NCBI RefSeq assembly: GCF_030530945.1
Contig: NZ_JAUMTZ010000001.1
Coordinates: 61,186-125,185 of the forward strand
Direction of reading: 5' to 3'
DNA: 64,000 bases
DNA from: Kocuria sp.
GTDB lineage: Bacteria > Actinomycetota > Actinomycetes > Actinomycetales > Micrococcaceae
In this document: one piece after another, positions 48,947-57,292 of the stretch
Numbering within the stretch: the first letter of the stretch is position 1
Layout of the letters: every line of letters starts with the position of its first letter
Translations under genes and position numbers: made by a program
The notes under the pieces: generated by a model
Told to the model about the DNA's origin: nothing
Database searches by the model: none
What the model saw: only the letters and a program-made list of their open reading frames with translations

Positions 48947-51610
48947 TCACCCCACCTCCCCCCGCAGGTACGGCGCGGTGGCGCTGTCAGGGCACGCGGC
49001 GACGTCGTGCGGGGTGCCCGCCGCCACCACCCGACCGCCGTCCGCACCGGCGCCCGGGCCCATGTCCACCACGTGGTCCGCCTGGGCGACCACGCGCATG
49101 TCCAGCTCGGCCATCACCACGGTGTTGCCCGCGTCCGCCAGGCCCTGCAGGTGGCTCAGCAGGCGGTCGCTGTCCGCGGGGTGGAGTCCGGCGGTGGGCT
49201 CGTCCAGCACGTAGAGGGTGTCCCCGCGGGAGGCACGCTGCAGCTCGGACCCGAGCTTGACGCGCTGCGCCTCACCTCCGGAGAGCTCCGTGGCAGGCTG
49301 GCCCAGGCGGAGGTAGCCCAGGCCCACGTCCCGCAGCACCCCCAGGGTGTGGTGGATGGCGTCCTGGCCCTCGAAGAACTCGTGCGCCTCGTCCACGCTC
49401 ATGGCCAGCACGTCCGCCACGGACCTCCCGTGCCACAGCACCTCCAGGGTGCTGTCCTTGTACCGGGTGCCGTGGCAGTCCGGGCACGGCGCGTAGACGC
49501 TGGGCAGGAACAGCAGCTCCACCATCACGCTGCCCTCGCCCTCGCACGTGGGGCAGCGGCCCTCCACCACGTTGAACGAGAACCGCCCGGCCCCGTAGCC
49601 GCGCCGCCTGGCCTCGTCCGTGGCGGCGTAGAGCCGGCGCACGTGGTCGAACAGCCCCGTGTAGGTGGCCACGTTCGAGCGCGGCGTGCGCCCGATCGGC
49701 TTCTGGTCGATCACGACGACGCGGCGCACCCCCTCCGGCAGCGAGGTCACCTCTCCGCGGACGTCCTGCGCGGCGTCGTCGGCGGTGAGCAGGTCCGACT
49801 CCGGGTCCCCCGTGAGTTCGGCGGGCTCCCCGGCGCGCTGGCCCAGCCGTTCGCGCACGAGCACCGGCAGGGCCTGGCTGACCAGGCTGGACTTGCCCGA
49901 GCCGGAGATGCCCGTGACGGCGGTGAGGCACCCGGCGGGGAAGCTCACGTCCAGCCCACGGAGGCTGTTGCGCGTGACCCCCTCCAGTGCGAGCCACCCC
50001 TGGGGTGTGCGGCGCTCCCGGGGAGCACGGTCCACGGCGTGCTCCGTGAAGAGGTAGCGGCGGGTGGCGGACTCGGGGACCTCCGCGAGCCCGTCCGGCG
50101 AGCCGCTGTAGAGCACCCGGCCACCGTTCTCGCCGGCCCCGGGACCGATGTCCACGAGCCAGTCCGCCTCGTGGATCACGGTCAGGGAGTGCTCCACCAC
50201 GAACACGCTGTTGCCCCGCTCCTTGAGCCCGTGCAGGATCCCGATCAGCGCGTCCAGGTCCCGCGGGTGCAGCCCTGCAGAGGGCTCGTCCAGCACGTAC
50301 ACCACGCCGAAGAGCTGAGAGGACAGCTGCGTGGCCAGGCGCAGCCGCTGACGCTCGCCGCCGGAGAGCGTGGGGGTGGTGCGGTCCAGGGAGAGGTAGC
50401 CGAGCCCCAGGTCGATCATGGGTCGTAGCCGCGCCACGAGGTCCGCGGCCAGGCGCTGCGCGGCGGCACGCTTCTCCACGGAGAGGTTCGGGGTGCGGCG
50501 GACGTCCGGGGCGGCGTCGTGCGGGGCGCCACCCTGTGCCACACGCTCGGCGGTGGAGGCGGCGCGAGCCTCCGCGTCCAGCACGTGGTCCGGGAGGTGC
50601 TCGGCCTCGCTGGGGCGCCAGTCCTCGGCGGTCACGGAGCGCGCGATCTCCGCCAGCCGGGCCAGGGGCAGGTGCGAGAACTCGGCGATGTCCAGGCCCT
50701 CGAACGTGACCGACAGCGCCTCCGCCTTGATCTTCTTCCCGTGGCACTCGGGACACTGCTCGCTCGTGAGGTACTGGGACACGCGCTTCTTGGTGCTCGG
50801 GCTCTTGGCGTTCGCGAACGTGTCCAGCACGTAGCGGCGGGCACCCACGAACGTGCCCTGGTACGTGGCCGGCACGCCGTCCTTCTGCGCTCTGCGCGTC
50901 TCGTCGGGGCTCAGACCCCGGTACACGCCCACCGTGGGGCGGTCCTCGGTGTAGAGGATCCAGTCCCGGTCTTGCTGCGGGAGGTCCTTCCAGGGGGTGT
51001 CCACGTCGTAGCCCAGGGACACCAGGATGTCCCGCTGGTTCTGTCCCGCCCACGCCACGGGCCAGGAGGCGACGGCGCGCTCCCGGATGGTCAGGGACGG
51101 GTCCGGGACCATGCTGTGCTCGGTGACCTCGTACACCCGCCCGATGCCGTGGCACTCGGGGCACGCCCCCTGCACAGTGTTCGCGGAGAAGTCCTCGGCG
51201 TAGAGCATGGGCTGCTCCGGCGGGTACCAGCCCGCACGGGAGTACAGCATGCGCACCAGGCTGGAGAGCGTGGTCATGGTGGCCACGTCCGAGCGCGCGC
51301 CACCCCCGCCCCGCTGCTGCTGCAGGGCGACGGCGGGCGGCATCCCCTCCACCAGGTCCACGTCCGGGGTGCCCGCCTGGTCGATCAGCCGCCGCGCGTA
51401 CGGCGCCACGGACTCCAGGTAGCGCCGCTGCGACTCAGCGAACAGTGTGCCGAATGCCAGGGAGGACTTGCCCGACCCCGAGACCCCCGTGAACACCACG
51501 ATGGAGTCCCGGGGGAGGTCCAGGGACACGTCCTTGAGGTTGTTCTGCCGCGCGCCGCGCACCACCACGCCGTGCCGCCAGGAACCGGTTTCCGTCTGCT
51601 CGATGCTCAC
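48947..51610 (-). CDS. UvrA paralogue (class II UvrA / DrrC-like ABC protein)
   Basis: 887 residues, shorter than housekeeping UvrA (about 950). Two ABC modules: Walker A GVSGSGKSS (about 41-49) and GISGSGKSS; signatures LSGGERQRLRLATQL and LSGGEAQRVKLGSEL; Walker B VYVLDEPSAGLHP and LYVLDEPTAGLHP. Zinc-site cysteines in CPECHGIGRV and CPTCEGEG...CPDCHG are kept. Class II paralogues often lack the UvrB-binding region and include DrrC, which protects against DNA-intercalating antibiotics. GTG start fixed by TACCGT 6 bases upstream (51622-51617). An Asp-Asp-Ala-Ala loop is encoded by a copy of the recurrent oligomer (49770). Confidence 0.88.
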   Translation of the reverse strand: MSIEQTETGSWRHGVVVRGARQNNLKDVSLDLPRDSIVVFTGVSGSGKSSLAFGTLFAESQRRYLESVAPYARRLIDQAGTPDVDLVEGMPPAVALQQQRGGGGARSDVATMTTLSSLVRMLYSRAGWYPPEQPMLYAEDFSANTVQGACPECHGIGRVYEVTEHSMVPDPSLTIRERAVASWPVAWAGQNQRDILVSLGYDVDTPWKDLPQQDRDWILYTEDRPTVGVYRGLSPDETRRAQKDGVPATYQGTFVGARRYVLDTFANAKSPSTKKRVSQYLTSEQCPECHGKKIKAEALSVTFEGLDIAEFSHLPLARLAEIARSVTAEDWRPSEAEHLPDHVLDAEARAASTAERVAQGGAPHDAAPDVRRTPNLSVEKRAAAQRLAADLVARLRPMIDLGLGYLSLDRTTPTLSGGERQRLRLATQLSSQLFGVVYVLDEPSAGLHPRDLDALIGILHGLKERGNSVFVVEHSLTVIHEADWLVDIGPGAGENGGRVLYSGSPDGLAEVPESATRRYLFTEHAVDRAPRERRTPQGWLALEGVTRNSLRGLDVSFPAGCLTAVTGISGSGKSSLVSQALPVLVRERLGQRAGEPAELTGDPESDLLTADDAAQDVRGEVTSLPEGVRRVVVIDQKPIGRTPRSNVATYTGLFDHVRRLYAATDEARRRGYGAGRFSFNVVEGRCPTCEGEGSVMVELLFLPSVYAPCPDCHGTRYKDSTLEVLWHGRSVADVLAMSVDEAHEFFEGQDAIHHTLGVLRDVGLGYLRLGQPATELSGGEAQRVKLGSELQRASRGDTLYVLDEPTAGLHPADSDRLLSHLQGLADAGNTVVMAELDMRVVAQADHVVDMGPGAGADGGRVVAAGTPHDVAACPDSATAPYLRGEVG

Positions 51611-51616
51611 CGGGCC

Positions 51617-51622
51617 ACGGTA
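51617..51622 (-). promoter_or_regulatory. Leaderless -10 box for the UvrA-like gene
   Basis: TACCGT on the minus strand, 6 bases before GTG 51610; the gene thus has its own promoter within the gap after the EthD-VOC gene. Confidence 0.55.
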
Positions 51623-51731
51623 CCCGGGGCGGTGCCGCGGGCGCGGGTCGAGGTGGGCCTCTTCCCGCCCGCGCAGGAGCCCGTCGTGGAGGCGGGGGAC
51701 CTCTGCGTCGCCCCCGCGCGGGCGCCGGACC

Positions 51732-52655
51732 TCACCGGGCGGGCGGGGTCCACACCCTCGTCTCGGCGGTCTCGTCGTACCAGTGGCCGTTCGGGATCGC
51801 CTGCAGCTCGAAGAGGGTGCCCCACGGTGCGCGGACGTAGACGCTGGCGTTGCCCTCGGTGTCCTCGTGCGGCGAGTTGGGGTGCGGCTCCGAGAGAGCG
51901 GTGGCCCCGGCCGCCACGGCGCGCCGCAGCGACGCGTCGATGTCGTCCACGAACACCGACAGGTGGTTGAGGCCGATGTCGCTGAGCGCGGCGGCGTCCT
52001 GCTGCTCGTCCGCGTCGATCTGGAACATCTCGATGCCGGGGCCGAACCCGATCTGCACCATGCGCTGACGGGTGATCTTCGCGCCCCGGGGCAGACCGAG
52101 CTGCTGCTCGGTCTCCTCACCCTCGCGTGGCGGATCCTGGGGGGTGAGGCCGTCGTAGGCGATCTTGGCGTCGAACGCCTCGCGCAGGAAGAGGGTGGCC
52201 GCGTCGAGGTCCGGAACGGTGAGGCCCAGGTGGTTGCACCCGCGCGGCAGGGCGCCGAAGCGGTCCTCGTCCGCGGGCAGCGGTGCCACGGCCACGGCCT
52301 CGGTGGTGGGGCCGCCGATGATCGGGTCCACCTCACCCACCACGACCAGGGTGGCGTCCTGGTCCAGGAAGTTCGGCTCGTCCTTGGCGACCACGTTCGT
52401 GAACGTCTCCGACCCCATGACGGCGTCCAGCCCCTCGGCGCTGTCGAACCACAGCTCCGCCGTTCCGTCGAAGTCGGCCGGGGTCACGGAGGAGACCTCC
52501 GCGTCGCCGGGGTGGGTCTGGGTGTAGCGCAGGATGTGCGTGCGACCCTCGGGAATGGACCGCATCAGCGCGCCGTGCACGTTGACGTGGTGGTCGATGA
52601 ACTCCTCGCGGGTGATCCCGGGGGCTTTCTTCAGGAACATGGTCATCTTGATCAT
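51732..52655 (-). CDS. EthD-domain / VOC (glyoxalase-like) fusion protein
   Basis: 307 residues. Start ATG with AGGAGG 5 bases upstream. The N-terminal half (about 1-110) is an EthD ferredoxin-like fold: MIKMTMFLKKAPGITREEFIDHHVNVHGALMRSIPEG ... DFDGTAELWFDSAEGLDAVMGSETFTNVVAKDEPNFLD. The C-terminal half (about 135-300) is a VOC domain (GCNHLGLTVPDLDAATLFLREAF ... GLNHLSVFVDDIDASLRRAVAAGATAL ... WGTLFELQAIP), with metal-ligand positions His140, His225 and Glu287 or close. Substrate unknown; enzymes of both folds act on small aromatic or sugar-derived compounds. It is divergent from a LacI regulator with a shared operator, which suggests inducible catabolism. Confidence 0.85.
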   Translation of the reverse strand: MIKMTMFLKKAPGITREEFIDHHVNVHGALMRSIPEGRTHILRYTQTHPGDAEVSSVTPADFDGTAELWFDSAEGLDAVMGSETFTNVVAKDEPNFLDQDATLVVVGEVDPIIGGPTTEAVAVAPLPADEDRFGALPRGCNHLGLTVPDLDAATLFLREAFDAKIAYDGLTPQDPPREGEETEQQLGLPRGAKITRQRMVQIGFGPGIEMFQIDADEQQDAAALSDIGLNHLSVFVDDIDASLRRAVAAGATALSEPHPNSPHEDTEGNASVYVRAPWGTLFELQAIPNGHWYDETAETRVWTPPAR

Positions 52656-52749
52656 GACGCCTCCTCTTCTCAGTCTCGTCTGTCGCGCGGTTCCAGTCTG
52701 GCCGCCGCACGCTGGGCAACTCCAGCTCGGACGGCATCCCGGGGCATTC

Positions 52750-52773
52750 GCGAGGTCAAACGATTTACCTCGC
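52750..52773. promoter_or_regulatory. LacI-type operator between the LacI and EthD-VOC genes
   Basis: A 24-base near-palindrome centred on CG, core AGGTCAAACGATTTACCT (52753-52770) with matching GCG/CGC flanks, typical for LacI-family dimers. On the minus strand it contains TTGACC, a possible -35 for the EthD-VOC gene; on the plus strand it abuts the LacI -10 box. Confidence 0.82.
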
Positions 52774-52776
52774 GCC

Positions 52777-52782
52777 CATAAT
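52777..52782 (+). promoter_or_regulatory. Leaderless -10 box for the LacI gene
   Basis: CATAAT, 6 bases before ATG 52789, just after the operator. Confidence 0.6.
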
Positions 52783-52788
52783 GGGTGG

Positions 52789-53841
52789 ATGACCGCCACC
52801 CGCACCACGATGGCCGACGTCGCGCGCGCGGCGGGTCTCTCGATCAGCAGCGTCTCCAACGCCTACAACCGGTCGGAGAAGCTGTCGCCCGCCACCCGGG
52901 AACGTGTCCTGGGCGTCGCCGCATCCCTGGGGTACGCCGGACCCGATCCCACCGCCCGCAACCTGCGCCGGCGCCGCACCGGCGGTGTGGGAGTGGTCTT
53001 CACCGACGACCTCGCGTTCGCGTTCTCGGACCCCGCGTCCTCCGGTTTCCTGGCGGGCATGGGGGAGGAGCTCATGGTGCACGGCAACCACCTGGTTCTG
53101 CTGCCCACGGGCACGCCGGACCACGACAGGCTCGCGCACATCGACCGCGCCGCCGTGGATGGCGTGGTCCTGCACTCCGTGCCCTCCCGCAACCCGACCC
53201 TCGACCTGATCCGACGGCGCGGCACCCCGGCCGTGGTGGTGGACCAGCCGGGTCCGGTTCCCGGGCTGGGCTGGGTGGGGCTGGACGAGCACGCGAGCAT
53301 GCGCGCTGTGGGGGAGCACCTGCGTCGGCTGGGCCACCGGCACGTGGGCGTGGTCTCCTCCCGCCTGTCCACCCGCCCGTACGACGGACCCGCCGGCTCG
53401 CTCCGCCGTCGACGCAGCGCCTACGAGATCCCCCGCCTGCGCACCGCGGGTCTGGAAGAGGGTCTCGGGCGGCCTGTGCGCGTGGCGGAGCGGTGGGAGG
53501 TGAGCGAGGACGCGGGGGCCGACGCCGCTGCGGAGCTGTGGAGGTGCCACCCGCGAGTCACCGCGATCGTGTGCGTGGCGGACACCTACGCACTGGGGGT
53601 CCTGCGCTGGGCGCGTTCCCACCACGTCGAGGTTCCCCACCACCTCAGCGTCACCGGTTTCGACGACGCACCGCGCGCCCGTGACGCGGGTCTGACGACC
53701 GTGGCCCAGCCCTTCGCCCTGAAGGGACGTTCTGCGGCCGCGCTGCTGCTCCAGATGGTCGACGGGGAGCCTGCCCGGGCCCAGACCCTGACCACGTCCC
53801 TGCTCGTCAGGGCCACCACCGGCCCGCCGGTCAGCCGCTGA
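52789..53841 (+). CDS. LacI-family transcriptional regulator
   Basis: 350 residues. The LacI head is MADVARAAGLSISSVSNAYNRSEKLSPATRERVLGVAASLGY (about 8-49), with hinge helix LGYAGPDPTARNLRRRRTGGVGVV. The periplasmic-binding-like core follows, with effector-site residues in VDGVVLHS and the FDD motif in LSVTGFDDAPRARDAGLTTVAQP. The effector is unknown; the only clear target is the operator it shares with the EthD-VOC gene, including autoregulation. Confidence 0.93.
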   Translation: MTATRTTMADVARAAGLSISSVSNAYNRSEKLSPATRERVLGVAASLGYAGPDPTARNLRRRRTGGVGVVFTDDLAFAFSDPASSGFLAGMGEELMVHGNHLVLLPTGTPDHDRLAHIDRAAVDGVVLHSVPSRNPTLDLIRRRGTPAVVVDQPGPVPGLGWVGLDEHASMRAVGEHLRRLGHRHVGVVSSRLSTRPYDGPAGSLRRRRSAYEIPRLRTAGLEEGLGRPVRVAERWEVSEDAGADAAAELWRCHPRVTAIVCVADTYALGVLRWARSHHVEVPHHLSVTGFDDAPRARDAGLTTVAQPFALKGRSAAALLLQMVDGEPARAQTLTTSLLVRATTGPPVSR

Positions 53842-53865
53842 GGCCCCCGCGGCGCACACGGCAGG

Positions 53866-53881
53866 GTGCGGGCCGCCGCAC
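53866..53881. terminator. Small GC hairpin between convergent genes
   Basis: GTGCGG-GCCG-CCGCAC, 6-bp perfect stem, 25 bases after the LacI stop and 28 bases beyond the end of the convergent gene. Confidence 0.4.
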
Positions 53882-53909
53882 GCCCGCGGCCAGATCCTCC
53901 TGACCCCGG

Positions 53910-55007
53910 CTACAGCACCAGGACCAGCATCACGATGATCGCCACGATCACCGCGAACGTGATGGCCCAGTTGCGGATCACGTTCTTCTCCTCGGCGCGG
54001 GCCTCCTCGCCCTGCGGCCGCCGGTCCACCCACCGGTCACTGCCCGCGCCGTGGTACAGGTCGTTCGTGGACGGCTCACGGGGAGGTGCGGTGGGTCCGG
54101 GGCGCTCGGCGGGCCCGTCGACCGTGGCTGGGGGTGCGACGTCGTCGTCCCCGGCGCTGGTGCCTCCCGCGCCGTCGGTGCGGCGGGGGCCCATGGGCCA
54201 GAAGCGGTCCGCGTCGAAGATCTTGTTCCGGCCGGAGGGGGAGCCGTTGCCTGCGGGGTCCGCGCCGGGCCCGGCGATGGAGTCGCGCACCGGCACTCCG
54301 TCACCCGGATAGGTCCGGGCCGCGGAGTCCGAGTCCCGCTGCTCGTCCTCGCGGAGCATCTCGGAGGCCGGGATGCCGGTGGTCGTCACGGCGGGACCGC
54401 TCCCGGCGCCCGGCGCCTGCGCCGAGGGCCACGAGCCGGATCCGGTGGACGACGCCGCCGCGTCACCGCCCCCTGCGTCCGCCGCCTGGCGCAGCACCTC
54501 GGAGAAGCGGGTGAGCGGGCCCCGGTGGGTGCCCGTGGAGTCCTGGCGCGCCACCTGGTCCGCGCGGTCGGCCACGGAGCGCAGCACCGCGGCGTCGCGG
54601 ACACCCAGATCGCGGGCGGCCATGGCGAGTTCGAGGGGAGGCCGGGACGGGTCCGCCGTGGTGGCCCACTCCAGCAGACCCGTGCGGACGGGTGAGGAGA
54701 GGGCCTGGCGCAGTGCGGGGCGCAGCGCGGGGACGTCCGCGAGGTCCAGCAGCTCGGTGGGGGGCGTGCCCCCGTAGCCGCGCGCGGTCTGGTCCAGCGG
54801 GCCGCGGTGGTCGAAGAGCGCGGCGAGCATGGCGGCCGCGGCGTATCTGTCCTCCACGGTCTCCGCGTCCGAGACCCGGCGTTCCAGTTCGGCCTGCGCC
54901 GGTGACCCGGCGCGGCGCACCTCCTCCAGCAGCGCGGGATCCGCGCGCACCAGGCGTGCGGGGTCCTGCAGGGCCCGGGCCAGATCGGGGTTCAGCGGCT
55001 CGCTCAC
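53910..55007 (-). CDS. Hypothetical C-tail-anchored protein
   Basis: 365 residues from GTG 55007 (GTG 55016 is possible; GGAG lies between them). The N-terminal half (about 1-180) is alpha-helical and Leu/Ala-rich without a known domain (LQDPARLVRADPALLEEVRRAGSPAQAELERRVSDAETVEDRYAAAAMLAALFDH), suggesting helical repeats. Then comes a long Ser/Gly/Pro/Asp linker, and finally one C-terminal helix (NWAITFAVIVAIIVMLVLVL) that would leave almost nothing outside the cell. A 12/12 copy of the recurrent oligomer (54448-54459) is read as Ala-Ala-Ser-Ser in the linker. Function unknown. Confidence 0.65.
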   Translation of the reverse strand: MSEPLNPDLARALQDPARLVRADPALLEEVRRAGSPAQAELERRVSDAETVEDRYAAAAMLAALFDHRGPLDQTARGYGGTPPTELLDLADVPALRPALRQALSSPVRTGLLEWATTADPSRPPLELAMAARDLGVRDAAVLRSVADRADQVARQDSTGTHRGPLTRFSEVLRQAADAGGGDAAASSTGSGSWPSAQAPGAGSGPAVTTTGIPASEMLREDEQRDSDSAARTYPGDGVPVRDSIAGPGADPAGNGSPSGRNKIFDADRFWPMGPRRTDGAGGTSAGDDDVAPPATVDGPAERPGPTAPPREPSTNDLYHGAGSDRWVDRRPQGEEARAEEKNVIRNWAITFAVIVAIIVMLVLVL

Positions 55008-55093
55008 GTGCTCCACCTTCCGTAGTCCTGGGCAAAGCCTACGGGAGGCCCACGCGGCGGGGCCGGGAGCCCGGCGGCGGTGTCAGCCAGCCC

Positions 55094-55840
55094 TCACCCG
55101 CTGACCATCGACAGCGGCGAGGGGTTGCCACGGATCGTGTTCAGGGTGAAGCTGGCGGTCCCCTGCAGGTAGCGGTCGTCCGAGTACTCGATGGGTGCGC
55201 CCTCGCTCGTGAACGCGCGGCGGCGCACCCTCAGCAGAGGTGTGCCCTCGGGGACCTCGAGCAGGCGGGCGTCCTCCGGATCCGCCCCCACGGCGTCGAT
55301 GGTGCGGGTGGCGTTGTCCACGTCCACCCCGGAATCGAGCAGGTGCTGGTAGATGGACCCGGAGTCGGTGTCGAACAGCAGCACGTGGCGGCCCACTTCC
55401 AGCGGGTAGTTCAGCCGCTCCACCATGGCCGGGCGCCCGTCCAGCAGCCGCAGGCGGAACACGGTGACCACCTGGTCCGCGGGGTCGATGTCGAGTCCCG
55501 CGGCGAGCACCGGGCCGGCCGGGTGGCGGGTGACGCTCTGGGTGCGCTGACCGGGCTCGAAGCCGGACTGGCGGCACCACTCGGAGTAGGAGATCACCCC
55601 GTCGAAGGACTGGGTGGGCACGGTGTCCAGCACGATGGTCCGCCTGCCCCGCCCGGAGGAGATGAGCCCCTCCGACCGCAGGCTCGCCATGGCCTGGCGC
55701 ACGGGGCCGCGGGAGGAGCCGAACTGCTCGCACAGCTGGGCCTCCGAGGGCAGCGGGTGTCCCGCGGGGAAGTCCCCGCGCTGGATCGAGGACCGCAGGA
55801 ACGCGGCGATCTCACGGTGCTGCTGCTGTGCGGCCGTCAT
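55094..55840 (-). CDS. GntR/HutC-family regulator of the phosphonate cluster (PhnF-like)
   Basis: 248 residues. The N-terminal GntR winged helix reads IAAFLRSSIQRGDFPAGHPLPSEAQLCEQFGSSRGPVRQAMASLRSEGLISSGRGRRTIVLD; a C-terminal UTRA ligand domain (about 85-245) ends GAPIEYSDDRYLQGTASFTLN. ATG 55840 is used because a TAGGGT box at 55886-55881 on the minus strand puts the RNA start downstream of the earlier in-frame GTG. Divergent from the FAD oxidoreductase. Two near-identical palindromes in the cluster (55953, 57183) are its probable operators; ligand likely a phosphonate or derivative. Confidence 0.88.
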   Translation of the reverse strand: MTAAQQQHREIAAFLRSSIQRGDFPAGHPLPSEAQLCEQFGSSRGPVRQAMASLRSEGLISSGRGRRTIVLDTVPTQSFDGVISYSEWCRQSGFEPGQRTQSVTRHPAGPVLAAGLDIDPADQVVTVFRLRLLDGRPAMVERLNYPLEVGRHVLLFDTDSGSIYQHLLDSGVDVDNATRTIDAVGADPEDARLLEVPEGTPLLRVRRRAFTSEGAPIEYSDDRYLQGTASFTLNTIRGNPSPLSMVSG

Positions 55841-55952
55841 GGGGGAGTCTCCCGGGCTGAGGTGGATGAGGGGCGTCACAACCCTAACGGGGTGTTTCGG
55901 GGGCCGCGGGGCGGATGGACCACGTGCAACACTCAGGTGAACGGTTCCCTAA

Positions 55953-55964
55953 TTGTCTATACAA
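55953..55964. promoter_or_regulatory. GntR operator 1
   Basis: TTGTCTATACAA, one mismatch from a perfect palindrome, in the regulator/oxidoreductase gap and about 28 bases upstream of the -10 box of the oxidoreductase. Confidence 0.72.
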
Positions 55965-55991
55965 GACACTTCTCCGGGGGTGGTGCACCCC

Positions 55992-55997
55992 TAGCAT
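55992..55997 (+). promoter_or_regulatory. Leaderless -10 box for the FAD oxidoreductase
   Basis: TAGCAT, 7 bases before GTG 56005. It rules out the longer in-frame ATG start at 55915. Confidence 0.6.
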
Positions 55998-56004
55998 CGG
56001 GGGC

Positions 56005-57126
56005 GTGAAAACCTCAACAGACCTTCTCGTGGTGGGCTCCGGCATCGTGGGCCTGGCCACCGCCTTCCGTGCTCACCAGCAGGGCCGCACCGTGCGTGTG
56101 GTGGACGTCTCCGAACGCCCCGTGGGTGCCTCCATCCAGAACTTCGGCCATGCCTGCTTCACCGGACAGGCGGACGTGATCCAGGACGTGGCGGCCGCCG
56201 CGCGCGAGGGCTGGCTCGCAGCGGCCTCGGCCGCGGGCTTCTGGGCCGCCGAGTCCGGGACGTACGTGCCCGCGGTGACCGAGACGGAGGCGCGGGTGCT
56301 CCAGGAGTTCGCCGCCCACCGCGGCGAGGAGCAGGTCACGCTGCTCGACGGCGAGCAGGTGGGTGAGGCGATCGGCAACCCCGGTCTGGGGGCGCTCGCG
56401 GGCGCGCACCTGCACCGTGACATGCGCGTGAACCCTCGGGAGGCGGCTCCTGCACTCGCGCGCTGGCTCGCGGGCGAGGGGGTGGACTTCGTGTGGCGCA
56501 CCCGGGTGTTCACCGTGGCGGACGGCGTGGCGCAGACCAGCCGTGGGGAGCTGCGGGCCACGGAGATCGTGGTGTGCCCCGGCGTCCAGGTCGAGCAGAT
56601 GTTCCCGGAGCTGGCCGAGCGCCACGGGGTGCGCTCGTGCACCCTGGTCATGTCGCTGATCGAGCGGTCCGAGCACGTGCCGGGTGACCTGGCGCTGCTC
56701 ACGGGAACCTCGCTCGCCCGGTACGACGGCTTCACGGCCATGCCCTCCGTTCCGGCTCTGCGGGAGGAGCTGGCCCTGCGCGAGCCGGAGCTCGTGGGGT
56801 GCATCGCGAACCTCATGGCCACCGCTATCCCCGGCGGCGTGCTGGTGGGGGACAGTCACGCCTACGACGTCAGCCCGGAGCCCTTCCTCCGGGAGGAGCT
56901 GGGAGAGCTCCTGCTGGACCGAGCCGCGCACTACCTGGGCGTGGAGCACCCCGTGGTGAAGCAGCGGTGGCTGGGGTGCTATGCGGACAGCGCCGCCACG
57001 AATCTCGTGCTGGAGCGCCCGGATCCGCGGACCACGGTGCTCGTGGTGACCTCCGGGATCGGCATGACCCTCTCCTTCGGGCTCGCGGAACTTGCGCTCT
57101 CCGGAGGCTCCGTGCCGGGTTTCTGA
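56005..57126 (+). CDS. FAD-dependent oxidoreductase of phosphonate catabolism (TIGR03364-like, HpnW/PbfD-type)
   Basis: 373 residues, D-amino-acid-oxidase (DAO) fold. FAD-binding LLVVGSGIVGLATAFRAHQQGRTVRVVDVSERPVGASIQNFGHACF (about 7-52); LHRDMRVNPREAAPALARWL in the substrate domain; C-terminal DPRTTVLVVTSGIGMTLSFGLAELAL. Proteins of this group travel with phosphonate uptake and phosphonatase-like genes, and some have been reported to oxidise aminoethylphosphonate (AEP) or N-methyl-AEP to phosphonoacetaldehyde. This window has no PhnW transaminase, so the enzyme probably provides that step. Leaderless GTG start. Confidence 0.85.
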   Translation: MKTSTDLLVVGSGIVGLATAFRAHQQGRTVRVVDVSERPVGASIQNFGHACFTGQADVIQDVAAAAREGWLAAASAAGFWAAESGTYVPAVTETEARVLQEFAAHRGEEQVTLLDGEQVGEAIGNPGLGALAGAHLHRDMRVNPREAAPALARWLAGEGVDFVWRTRVFTVADGVAQTSRGELRATEIVVCPGVQVEQMFPELAERHGVRSCTLVMSLIERSEHVPGDLALLTGTSLARYDGFTAMPSVPALREELALREPELVGCIANLMATAIPGGVLVGDSHAYDVSPEPFLREELGELLLDRAAHYLGVEHPVVKQRWLGCYADSAATNLVLERPDPRTTVLVVTSGIGMTLSFGLAELALSGGSVPGF

Positions 57127-57182
57127 GGTTCCGGGTGACGGTTCCGTGAGGGCCGCGTGAAGCCTGGGTGAACATCCTCAAT

Positions 57183-57194
57183 TTGTATATACAA
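57183..57194. promoter_or_regulatory. GntR operator 2
   Basis: TTGTATATACAA, a perfect 12-bp palindrome, in the gap before the phosphonate binding-protein gene. Identical to operator 1 except for one base. A CAGACT box at 57212-57217 may be the associated -10. Confidence 0.78.
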
Positions 57195-57292
57195 CCGGTG
57201 GGGAGATCGCTCAGACTGGCGGTGCGGAGGCCTGGGGGCAGTCCGCACCGTCACCACTGACGCCCGACCCACCCACGTCGAAGGACACCCGT

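Noticed and set aside
53842..53909. Attachment site or small RNA in the LacI/tail-anchored gap
   Set aside because: Only a short GC hairpin is visible; nothing else distinguishes it from a terminator.
55841..55879. Earlier in-frame GTG start for the GntR regulator
   Set aside because: It lies only one base from the TAGGGT box, so it would be upstream of the expected transcription start; ATG 55840 has a ribosome site.
55915..56004. Longer ATG start (55915) for the FAD oxidoreductase
   Set aside because: It would place the GntR operator and the TAGCAT box inside the coding region and add residues that do not match the family N-terminus.
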